This document shows, piece after piece, positions 24,410 to 35,024 of a stretch of 64,000 nt of DNA. The DNA is taken from assembly GCA_013396915.1 (NCBI GenBank), contig VWZL01000111.1, forward strand, positions 670,401 to 734,400. Direction: 5' to 3'. How positions within the stretch are numbered: the stretch's first letter is position 1; every line of letters begins with the position of its first letter. Source of the DNA: Stercorarius parasiticus (Eukaryota; Chordata; Aves; Charadriiformes; Stercorariidae). A program made the translations under genes and the position numbers. Below the pieces are notes generated by a model that saw only the letters and a list, made by a program, of their open reading frames with translations, ran no database searches and had not been told where the DNA came from.

Positions 24410-25130
24410 TCTTAATCCTGTTTGGAGCTGTCAGTGGGGGTTAATGGAAGCCTTGGATAGGAGAATTCCAATCTGGTTGGCAGATGGATAGGTTGGTTAT
24501 AGCTGCATAACTATGTCTTGCCTGCAGGCACAATTCAGAACACTGTTAAAGCAATATAAAGTCTCTGTCAAGCTGAACCATTTGGATCAGTAGCAAGGAG
24601 AAATAATAATAAAAAAAGGAGTTCATTTCTGGGCCTTGCGCATTTATGCTAGTATGCAGAAACTGATTAATTGTCATCGTGTGCTGGTCTGCTATACCTC
24701 GGATTTCTACTTCTGGAGTAGATTTTGCATGCTAATATAATCATTCTCCCTCTTGAGACATTAGCAAATAATCAAATGAAAAACAGGATCATAATTTACT
24801 GAGATTCGGGCAATTCTCTATGCAAATTTGACTTGTTATTGCTGCTGCCTCGTTAATCTGAATGCCTTTGACAAACTCCTTTGATTTATGAACTCATGAC
24901 AACTCCAATGTGTATATATTTTGCTAGATTGACATTATCATTAAGAGTGGGTGGACTGAGCTCACATGAATGGCTGATTTTATTCGCTGGTGTCTGCTGC
25001 TCAACAGCTGAGCATCTCCTTCTCACAAAGCCCCTGAGCGCCAGGCTCTTCCCATCTACCCATCCATTCATCATCTCGATGTTAATTGGCCCAGGCTTTA
25101 AGCAAATTTTCAACACGATTTAAAGGCACG
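24410..25130. promoter_or_regulatory. candidate enhancer or conserved non-coding block
   Basis: Repeat-free and unusually rich in developmental transcription-factor words. These are a consensus POU octamer ATGCAAAT (24820-24827), an octamer-like TTGCATGCTAAT (24725-24736), GATTAATTG near 24665, an AATAATCAAATG stretch near 24770 and a TCF/LEF-like CCTTTGAT (24878-24885). A short perfect hairpin with five-base arms (24707-24721) lies between them. No coding potential beyond short frames. Motif matches are direct observation; enhancer function is inference. Confidence 0.4.
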
Positions 25131-26100
25131 ATGACACTGATTACTGACCCTCTGCCATACGGTGCCTATTGATTAACCTGACAGAGATGATGAGCTTGAG
25201 GGAAACTAGGTGTGTGCGGACCTCAGGGAGGTGGGGGGGGAATAAAAAAATATTGTTTATGCAGGCAAAACACTTGTCATTATCCCAAAGGCCAGAATTT
25301 GTGCTGCTCTGGCCCTTAAAACACACTATTGCTTTAAACACCTGCATCCAATACAGAAAATGCTTGCTTGCTGTGGAAAAATGATTACAAATCTGATGTC
25401 ATGTGCAGTCTGTATTTTAATCGAGTTCCCTGATAAATAGACCCCCTCAAGCCAATCAAGTCTCGCTCTAGCCATCGCGTGCGTATACATCAGCTTGAAC
25501 AGAAGACGGGGCAGGATGTGTTTTTAGTGGTATCAGCAGATCCAACCGCATGTAGGAAATCTACTTGGGTATTTCGGGTCTCTAAGCAAATAATACAGTG
25601 GGAACACAGTGTCCGAACAGTTACAGTAGAGTAAATGTTTCAAGGGCAAACTGGAAGCCAGACATAGCTGTCTTGGTATTTCTGTTGCCACATTAAAATA
25701 GATGCTATAGCACACACCAGTGAAACACTGCATTTCCCCTTTTCCAGTGCAAACTGTTGATACAACCTAACCCTCAAGCTCCTGGGTGCATCGGGTGAAC
25801 ACGGCATTTTATCAGAGCTTGAAAATAACTGACAACCTCTTGAAGTGTCCCCACACTGCACTTGGTCCTCCTCACCAAGGACAGAGGGGTACTGTCTCAG
25901 CCAAGAGGGAGCCACTGAATAAAGTAGGTACATCAGCATTCTGCCTGCAGACTGGCGCTATAGGAAAGGAAAAGGCAGCAGAAGGTCTGTCTAACCCCCG
26001 CCCAGCCCCAGGTTAAGTCTGTCAGTCAAAGCACACTGTTCTTCTTTCCCGATTCAAGCCAGCAGCCTGCCAGCAATCCTGATGTTTCTCTTGTTTAGGA

Positions 26101-26308
26101 GGGGGGGGGAGATCTGGGAGGGAGGGGGGTGTTGCCCCAAGATGCTACGAAGTTAGTTGTCTTCTAGTTTGCATCAATTTCTTGCAGAAAACAGGACAAG
26201 GAATCATCGGGTAAAGATACGTAGAAATTACCTGATGCCCATGTCAGACAGAATGGACTGAAAGGGGGAGGGGGACGGAGGGAGGACAGAAAGAGAGAGA
26301 GAGAGAGA
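26101..26308 (+). repeat. G-runs and (GA)n purine tracts
   Basis: A G9 run at 26101-26109 and a G-rich stretch to 26130 are followed, after ordinary sequence, by a purine tract at 26260-26308 broken only by two C residues and ending in (GA)n at 26292-26308. Polypurine-polypyrimidine tracts of this kind can adopt triplex (H-DNA) structure. Confidence 0.85.
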
Positions 26309-27904
26309 TGTGTGGAAATAAGTGCCAGTCTAAGACTGGAGGCACACATAAGCCTTACGTTCCCTTTCCAATAACCTTTGTAAGTGATAGATGAGTCCAA
26401 GCCCATTGTTATCGTTAAGGGACTGTCAGCATCCTGATTTTATAAATGCTGTCTGTCAGTTTATAAATATCTCAGCCATTTCAAACAGTGCTAGGATGAA
26501 TCCTGGCATAGCCAATGTCAGCCTGAAAGCAGTATTACCCTTAAAAAAAATACGGGTCTTACATCCACTAAAACCATTTAAGTATAGCATCTCCTTTTTT
26601 CTCCTATCGCAAAGCTCGAAATGTCCAAATTCATGCTTATTTGGCTAGTCACTACAATATATAAAACTAGTCCTTAACATCAGTAATGTTCTTTGAGAAA
26701 AACAAGTATGAAAGCTGCAAGTTTGAAGGCAATTCTCTGCCTGTTCGGTAGATAAAACAAAAATGACAGCTGTAACACAGAGGGAGATCCACAGCAATGA
26801 AAATGCAGAGATAAGTATCAGACCCCATTCCTCTTTGGCATTTGCTGCTCTGAACATTCACCAAGATTAGATCCTTTTAGAGAACACCATAAATTGCAAT
26901 GTGTAGGCACAAGGGGGTGACTTCAGCCCGGAATGAAGGCACAGACAAGTTTCCCAGCTCTTACAAGTTTAAAGTTAAACGGTACTTTTGCAAGGGGTTT
27001 ATGGTGAAGCGTGAGAATGACGGAAGGAGAGGGCAGAGAAACTGCAACCTGCCTTGCAGCAACTGATATTGGAAAAGAAAAGGGAATATGTTAAACTGGC
27101 CCTCCAGTTCACTGCCTGCTTTGCAGACTGGTATGCACATGTGTATCATGATTATATATCTATTATCCTGTTAGCTGCACAGAATCCTGGGTTTTTTTCC
27201 TCCAATATGTTTATAAACTCCCCATGACAGGGACTTCTCCATCCTCACCCCAAACGTTCGTTTGGTGCCTAAAGAAATAAAGTTCAGATTCATGCCCGAG
27301 CAGCTCAGGTACCTACTATAAGCTAAATTCTTAAAACTGAAGCTCTGACAGCAGTGAAAAGTCCAACAGTGCCCCTACAACCAGAAAATTCACAGGCATG
27401 TTCACACAAGTCCCGGTTTGGTCTGCATCTAGGTTAACACTGCCGACGATAACAAAAGTTGCAACAACCTTTTTTGCAGTTGAAAACCACAACAAGGTTC
27501 TGGTTTTTTACATCTCTAGAATGGATCCTTCACATTTTGTCTTATTTTTCATTCAAATCGGTAATTGGAAAAATACACATTTTCAAAGCAATGAGATTTG
27601 ATAATGGAACTTCATGACATCAAGAAGAGTTTCTTATCAAGTTATTTAACTTGTTAACTATTGGTTGCTTATAAAGGATAAGTTAAGGCTGTGAGGAGTC
27701 TTAGCATTACTAGAAGAACAGTAAATTCAGTTTAATGTTAAAATACCAAAAGCCAGCACAAATACCAAAGATGTGATGAGCAGACACATTTTGAAGAACA
27801 TGAATCTAGTTGTAGTTAAAAAATAAACAGAAATCCAGGTGCTCAGAAGAAGCCATTTAGGGAAATCTTTAAAAGCTAGCTTCAATTCCTACACATTTCT
27901 CAAA

Positions 27905-27949
27905 TGAGAGTGAGAGAGACAGAGGAAGAGAGAAAGACAGAGAAAAAAT
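27905..27949 (+). repeat. GA-rich simple repeat
   Basis: Imperfect GAGA/AGAC purine-rich tract running into an A-rich end. Confidence 0.8.
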
Positions 27950-28299
27950 ACGGCTAATGAGAACAGTCTTTCCACATTCCCCGGGAAGCAGCCCTGCTTA
28001 ACATTTCTGTTCTGTGAATTTAAGAGAGTCAGCAGTGGTAAATTTGTTTTTAATATTCAAGCTTTCAAGCCTTGCAAGCTAGTTGGCCAATGGCCCTTTC
28101 TATTCCAATGTTTGTTGGTGCCTTATTTACACAAGCATTACATCCGGAGAGCCTTTGAATATAATTTCACGTGGATTAAGGGAAGAACATTTGCTTCTGC
28201 TAATCAGGACATCTGGTTATTTTTGTAACTCACAGACATCTGCATTAGGCAGTTCGACTTCCCCATTCCTCATAACAAGGTTAGAGCTTAAGAAGCCTC

Positions 28300-28316
28300 A
28301 AGGACCTCTAGTGGGA
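28300..28316 (-). promoter_or_regulatory. possible CTCF-like motif, minus strand
   Basis: The minus strand reads CCCACTAGAGGTCCT, sharing the CCACTAGAGG core with the better site at 13773-13790 but differing at the next position. The two sites are on opposite strands and about 14.5 kb apart, so they would be convergent if both were bound. Confidence 0.3.
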
Positions 28317-28971
28317 TTTTATTATTTGCATTTTTTCACAGCCAGGTCTGTTTCAGAATTTCTTTTCCTAAATAGCACAAATCGATCAGCACCTTCACAG
28401 GTATACATATGCTCTTGTAGCTAGCACTTTCTATGCATGATTTTATAGCGTACATCTTGTACTCCAAGATTTTATAGTAGTTCAAAGCTACCTACATCTT
28501 TTTAAGGAACAGAAAGTACATATTCCCAAAAAGCATGGATGAAAACATCCAATTAACCTTATGATACACATAACATCGGTACACTTCCAAATATCCAACC
28601 AGGCCACTTACGTAATACTAGTGTCAGGACTTGTTCTGATTCTTGTTGTCACTGTGCTGTGGTTTGTCTCTTACAAGCGGCTTATCCTGCATATCTGCTC
28701 CCTACACTGAACAAAATAGTATTCTTCCCTTTCTGTTCTTCAGGACAACCTCAAAGATTTCTCCAATCTTTTAAATTCGTGCTCAAATTCTTCTTTACAG
28801 AGTTTCAGCTGAGGTTCAATTTCTCTGCTGTACTGCAAAATTGTGCCACACATACTTCAGGAAGAAGGATTCCACATGCAACAGAAGCCCCTTAGAGAAG
28901 ATCTGAAACAATCAAGGCTTAGCTCTGACTACTTTGTTGCTTTCATTTTGCTACATTCCTTTCACCAAAAA

Positions 28972-28972
28972 N
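28972..28972. other. ambiguous base in an A run
   Basis: A single N next to AAAAA, consistent with an unresolved homopolymer. Confidence 0.95.
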
Positions 28973-29709
28973 ACAGTCATCCCAGGGTTTTAAAGTACTA
29001 AACTTTGAAATTATACACTCACTCTCCGTTTGCAGGATTCTTCCCTCCCCCACTTCAGAGCTTTTATCAGTGCTTTTGTACGCTGGAACAAGATGCTTTC
29101 TTGATTTTTCCCCCCTATGTGGTAAGGGGCAGGGATGGGGGGAAGGCACAAAGTCAGCTTTTACAGGCTCTGAACATAAGCCAACATCCAAAAAAGATGT
29201 CAAAAACATATTTCTAGTACTAACAAGACTTAGCAAGAGCCAACAGATCCAGGGAGAGTTTTTAAAAACTTTTTATTTATTAAAATTCTCTAGATACAGA
29301 TTAACTTTCTTTGTACAATATTTATTACGGCTTCATCTGCATAGGAGCTGCAAGTGCTCTGCAAAATGGTTTGTAAAATTGGCTAGTTTTGCTCTAGATT
29401 TCATATGTTTCTTGAAGCATTATTTTCTAACTTTTTATAACTACTTCCCTCAAAGGACCAATGCTGTCTCACTGGTCTCACTATAAAACCCTTTCCCCTC
29501 CCATCCCTGGTCATCGCTTACGCTTATTTGATTTTTTTTTTCCACAAAACCTCTCATTCTGAGCTTTCCTGTTGAGTAGACAAAAAGACCTCCACTTCTC
29601 ATCACATCCCTTCCTTAGGGCTTTCTCACTCTCAAACATCTAATTCAACCACACTGTTCTCATCTCACTGTACTGTTTTATGCTTTTCTTACTGTTTTTT
29701 CCCTCCCTA

Positions 29710-29845
29710 TTTTTCATTGCAGGGAAGGGGAAAAGGAGATACAAAACAAAGGTATGAAGCAGAAGTAGTCTGCCCAAAGTCAAAATGACAGCATAGGGCA
29801 ACAAATCCCAAATTCTGTGTCACACACTGTGTTAACTGCTTAGGG
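29710..29845 (-). repeat. MIR-type ancient SINE fragment
   Basis: On the plus strand, a diverged GGGAAGGGGAAAAGGAGATAC segment leads into GTAGTCTGCCCAAAGTCAAA, then ACAAATCCCAAATTCTGTGT and a closing ACTGTGTTAACTGCT. The order matches the antisense MIR layout. It is quite diverged. Confidence 0.5.
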
Positions 29846-31009
29846 CGCAGTTTCTCCCCAAAATAGTGAATGAAAGCAGCTCACTTATTTAAAGAAATGG
29901 CTACGCGGTGATCTCGCTGCAGTGTCAGACTGACATTAACTCTCAGCATACTGTCTACACCCATATCTCTCTTTACGCCTTAGACAACGTGAGCCAGGTG
30001 ACCCCGCAGCCAAAGTGACTTGGTTTTCAATCTAGAACAGGTTCAAAGTACCTACAGAATCACCATGGAGCAGTTCAGGTGACATAGCTTTACCTCCCCA
30101 ACATGCCTCACAGCAGTAATTCGCCCATACAGGCAGGCCTTGGAGCTTTTTCCACCTTCCAAAGCTACATTCATGATAGTCCAGTGGTCGATGATGCTTC
30201 CTATGCGGCAAATTTAGTTAATTCCCAATATGTAGTGTGTTTACTTCCACACAGTGCTGTTGAAAAATCTCATTGCTGATATAAAAACAAAACAGTGCGA
30301 GTCTGAACATGTCCCAGCCTTCCATCACATCAAGCAAAAAAAGAAAAAATTATGATCTTCTAATAAAAGAATGGAAAATTACAGATCAGGCACCGCACCT
30401 TATAACATTTGGCTAGCAAGCATCGTGGCCTTTGAACAGCTGCCGCCGAAGAAACAAACCCCTAAGTTCTCCCGATTTGGCTACACCAAATTTGAATGTG
30501 GTAACACAACAGCCCCTCCTATAACATTTCAATTTAAAAGCTCACTTTTAGGTTCTGCTATTACAAAATAATTCCAGCTCCGAAACGACATTTACTTGAA
30601 CTAGAGCAGTATTATTGCAAATCTCATTCTGTTGGGTAAGGAAGAAGAGTTGGACCTGCTCTGGAGACCATCAAACGGGGTGGGTAGTCAAGCAATCAAA
30701 GAAGGAAAAATAAAGGTGTATATATATCGCTTTCGGATACCTTGGGGCTAGCAAACATTTTGTTCCTACAGGAAATTATACAGCTCTAGATCGCTGCCTA
30801 TTGAGATGCACTATTCACCGCTTTTTGCTACAACATGAATGGCTTATTAAACCTACAACGTATCTGTTTTAGTTAACTTCTTGGTGGAGAGGGGCCAGGA
30901 AAACAAAATGTACTTAAATGCTGATTTTTTTTTTCCAGGCTGAATGCCTTTCATCCAATAAGACATTCAAAGCAGTGACCCAGCAAATGGATTGAAAAAG
31001 CAATCTTCC
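29846..31009. other. anonymous DNA
   Basis: No gene recognised. A T10 run followed by CCAGG near 30927-30941 resembles a splice acceptor, but no open frame with support follows it. Confidence 0.4.
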
Positions 31010-31530
31010 GTCTCAGTGCCACATTATCATTCCTATTCAGTATTCTCGGTGAGATATCTCAATCAGCTGGATGTGTGTGTAAGTGACAGCGCAGCCCATT
31101 GCTGGGTTAATTAAACATTTGACTTTAACACCCTCCCCGTCATTAAGCAAATAAAAACAGATAATTCAAACTGCACTTCATCCATGGGGTACACAACATA
31201 CATGTCAAAATTAAGAGAGTCCAAGGCCCTCAGGGAGTTCTACTCGGGGAGGTAATCAGTTTAAATCTTATCTGGTTTATCAATTATTCTATTGATTAAA
31301 GCAGGGTGATTATACAAAACTCCCTCTTGCCACATGGGATACATGTCAGCAGAGCAGGACAACACAGGGAGGCTCAAAAACGATTTAAAGAAAATACAGA
31401 CAGATGAATAACAGTCTATTAGTACATGCCAGCAATCCATAGATGGAAAGCCCGAATCTTCCTTTTAAGCAAGTGAATTAAAGTCCTTCCAAATTAGAGT
31501 GCCAATGTTGTTAACTCACCTGCTTTAAAA
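31010..31530. promoter_or_regulatory. candidate conserved non-coding block
   Basis: Repeat-free and rich in GGTTAATTAAAC, CATTAAGCAAATAAA and similar words. It contains an inverted pair ATCAAT (31279-31284) / ATTGAT (31291-31296) with a six-base spacer, resembling CUT/ONECUT or PBX-type sites. There is no coding potential. Conservation is suspected from texture only. Confidence 0.35.
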
Positions 31531-34500
31531 TCAGATCTATATGTTGAAAGGGCAACATTTCTTCGTTCTAAGCAGATGATTTCTTGCCCAGTATTTAAAA
31601 CATGGTTTATCAATACTGGTCTTGGAACACAACAAAGACACCAAATGCAAGAAATCACAGACTTTTTAAAAAGGCATTATACTAATTTATCAATGACTCT
31701 CAAAAAGTGGATGAAAAGGGTATTCCTAGTACTTGGACTCTCCCACATGACATAGCCATAAGTAGAACATTGTATTTTAACAATTAAAGTGTGACAGCTC
31801 ATCTCGGACATAAAAAAGATTGTGTTTTGGAGATGTTTTTTGTTTTGTAGTCCTATAAAGTGAGACAGCAGCAGCTGCAGGAGCTGCCACAGCCACATTC
31901 TCCTGATTTTCACAAGCACTCATGCAAAATCCCACCACAGCAATCCTTACTCCAACTTCTCTCTTGCATACAGCCACAGTACACAAAGCAATTCCAGTTA
32001 CTTCTCATTTTTTGTTTACAGGTGAAGAAAGGTCCAAAGGGCCTCTGTCTCTTCCAAGGCCTGTTTGTGTCCAGAGTTTGTGAGCACAGTCCCACCTCCA
32101 GTATCTTCCCAGTAATGTTTTGTTGCAAGTTTTACTGTCATATTCTAAACTGGATCCTAAACTGGCCTGTACAAGACCTTGCCTTACACATACAAACCAG
32201 AGACCTTCTAAAAAATGAAACGCTGCGGTCTAGGAAAAAAAGAACAATTGAAATTTATTTCTAAAAGTTCCCTCAAAGCAAATAATTAGCAGCAGAAGAA
32301 AGATCAGCCTTAAACCAGGGACTTTTTTTTTTTCCCCTGTAACATCTCCTACAATCTGTAGGAGTAGACCAGTAGCACAAACTATTTATTAGTCATCTCA
32401 TCACATCTCAATTTTTAACCAGGACAGAGGGTATGAACCACAGTGGTCAGCACGCCAATGAGCCAGAGCCCCCCCCAGTGCCCCACCGGCCAGTGCTGCT
32501 GGAGTTGCAGTCACAGAAATTTTAAGAAAGAAGGAGAGCTAAAAAGCAGGCCTGAGGTATGTTCTTGCCCTTCACCTTCAGGAAGGGATTATATATATGC
32601 CACTCCATATTGGCACTGCGTGTGCATCCAACCATACTTCAGCCTCTTCCTCCTAGATCTCTTTCCTTCTTTGGAATCAAACTAGAAGCCTGCATTAGCA
32701 TGCTGTATTTTACTCTCACCACTAGAAATACTGAGGGTGCTATTTGTAATTGTATTCTTTTAAGAGGTTTGTTCTCTGCAGCTGTTTTCTGCTTGCAGTG
32801 TATTTTGTGTAATCAGCACATCATCATAAATACATTGGCTGTTCCCCCGAGGGAAGCTGTCACTGTTTAATTTACAGAACAACCTGGCCAATGTGAATTC
32901 TAACACTACAGCACTATGGCAAGAAGTTACCACACTCGGAAAAACAGGTTTCTATGAATTTTTATATCAAGAGCTAGTCCCAGGACAATTTAGGTTCTAG
33001 AAATAGATTGTTTTTAAAAGCACTTTATACACTGGATGGAACAGATTCTTTCCCACTTACAGCTTCTTAAGGCAGCACCAATCCCAGATAATTTTAAAGG
33101 TGACAACCCCAATCCCCCCCCCAAACGACCAGCTTCGCTTCTGACTTCTAGCAAAAGAAGGCACGGTATGTAGAGGTCTTATGCTACACATCATTTCTTT
33201 TATATATATATTTTTTTTAAATGAAGAACAACCCAAAACATCAATGTGTTTGTTGTCTTCATTTCAACAAGGGAACGTACTCCATTGCAAGGTCAAATGT
33301 TATTACCTACATCAAAGGGTTGCTGCACAGTTTATTACTCTGAAGATGCGATAGAAGAACAAGGCATATTCCTGAAAGAGTGAAAACGTATGCAGCTTTA
33401 TTGGCTGAATGAAGAGTTGCTTCCTTTGTTTGCTGGATGTATGGTCATATTTTGAGAGAATAAATCACACGGATTTTTGTAGAAAGTTGGCAAAAGGTGG
33501 ATGGTTGATCTTGCTACACACAGACAAAATTTAGAAAATTCCATAATGGTACCAAATCATAATGGCAATCATTTAAGAACTAAAAATGAACCCCAAATAA
33601 ACATTTTGGAATGAACAATGAGCTACTTGGATATTTCATTAGCAATGGGTACTAGAAGCAGCCTAGCTGACTACTTGGAAAGGGAGCCAAGGAGGCGAAC
33701 AACCTGATTTTAATTTTTTTTATACATATATAGGTGTGTGTATATATATTAAAAATAAAAATGCTTAAGAGAAACAACTACAAATATAAACCAATTTAAT
33801 GGATACATTTGTTTGGGAATTCTCCTCCAAAAGCAACAAAAAACTATTTCATACATTAAAAAAAAAAAAAATCTGCTTTCCATTTTGGGGGGCAGCAGTT
33901 TGTTACACAAATTTCAGTGAAACTGAAAATTCCCAAGTTCTGTGTATAGCAGCACTTTGTTAATTCTCAGCGGTAATTAGAAGCCCTGTTTAACATCACC
34001 AGACACAGGGCAAGTATACAAACATAATAAAAAAGAATCATGCACATCACAGCGTATTGTTTATGCATTTTGACAAGCATAGTTTAATTTTACTTAGTTT
34101 GCAAGGCATTTTAGTAAATTATTTTCATCTATTTGAAGAGTAACAAAATCCAAGGAACAATCATTGAAGCAAAATAAATACCATCTTATCTTCGATATGG
34201 TTTATGAGAATGATCTACCGAAGGTGAGTGGAAATGGCTGAAATGTTATGGAAAACTGAGTCATCTTGTCATCTATAGACGAAAGAATACAGGAAAGAGA
34301 ATATGTGACTATTTTTATGCACCATATAAGTAGTAGCCAACAGAAAGCAGAAGAAATAAAAAGAACCTCACCCGACACAGTGTAGCAAAGTATCTCTTCA
34401 AGCCATGAATTTCAAGATTTAGCAACTGCATTTCTATGCTAAGTGTTTGGGTTTGTCCCCCTGAAATTTGCACATGGCCACATAAATACTTGATTTCAAA

Positions 34501-34811
34501 GAACTATTTCATTTTGTTCTCTCTACGCATGCATGCCTTTAAAGTTATTCAGAACTACTTCTGCCTGTTCTATTTCCCAAGAGTCACTGATTTCTGACTA
34601 ACATTGGCTTAATTGCCAGATAATAAAGTACTTCATGACTTCTCCAAATTTTTGCTAAAAATCCATATTTAAAATTTTTAAATTAAAATTATTACTTCAT
34701 GTGGTATTAGCTCTTTGCCAGTTCCACAGGAATAGGTAAAGTTGGTCTTGTGCAACTGGCTCCCTCTGAAGCGCTGCCGGTGGAGCCAGCAAATTCCAAA
34801 CCATAAGGGCG
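31531..34811. other. anonymous AT-rich DNA before the gap
   Basis: No supported gene. Contains C-runs near 32471 and 33115, T-runs near 32322 and 33210, TATA-type repeats (about 33200-33220 and 33720-33760) and an A14 run at 33858-33871. A 134-residue plus frame (31860-32264) is overlapped on the minus strand and has no domain. Confidence 0.45.
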
Positions 34812-34913
34812 NNNNNNNNNNNNNNNNNNNNNNNNNNNNNNNNNNNNNNNNNNNNNNNNNNNNNNNNNNNNNNNNNNNNNNNNNNNNNNNNNNNNNNNNN
34901 NNNNNNNNNNNNN
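34812..34913. other. assembly gap (102 N)
   Basis: A run of 102 N. The right flank is extremely G+C-rich, suggesting that the gap lies in sequence hard to read rather than in a dispersed repeat. The true length may differ from the number of N. Confidence 0.98.
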
Positions 34914-34970
34914 CCACCGCCCCCCGCACACATGCGCGCTGCCGCCTGCGCGCACACCCACCGCCTGATT
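34914..34970. repeat. G+C-rich, alternating purine/pyrimidine flank of the gap
   Basis: C-rich sequence with CGCACACATGCGCGC and CTGCGCGCACACCC words. The first is a strict 15-base purine/pyrimidine alternation and a candidate Z-DNA former. It stands out sharply from the surrounding AT-rich DNA. Confidence 0.8.
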
Positions 34971-35024
34971 CTAATTCAATTAGTGCAGCCGGCAACTCCA
35001 GAAAAGAGTAATTCAATTAGTGCA
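34971..35024. promoter_or_regulatory. tandem pair of palindromic homeodomain (P3-type) sites
   Basis: The 16-base word TAATTCAATTAGTGCA occurs at 34972-34987 and, identically, at 35009-35024, offset by 37 bases (about three and a half helical turns). Each copy contains TAAT-TCA-ATTA, the P3 arrangement TAATNNNATTA known to bind paired-class homeodomain dimers. In the first copy the palindrome extends to CTAATT-C-AATTAG. The sequence facts are direct. Use as an enhancer is inference, supported by the repeat-free texture of 35025-35480. Confidence 0.55.

Larger units (their letters stand above)
25131..29709. other. anonymous DNA with purine tracts
   Basis: No supported gene. It includes the purine-rich tracts listed separately and a G8 run at about 25232-25240. 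Part of 25131-25450 reads like a continuation of the candidate conserved block. A 138-residue plus frame (29070-29486) overlaps a 97-residue minus frame and has no domain. Confidence 0.4.

Noticed and set aside
32015..32060. possible MIR fragment around TTTACAGGTGAAGAAAGG
   Set aside because: Only one short word matches and the flanks do not continue the MIR order.
31860..32264. 134-residue glutamine-rich frame
   Set aside because: Opposed by another frame, contains no domain, and the Gln-rich start reflects a CAG-like low-complexity stretch.
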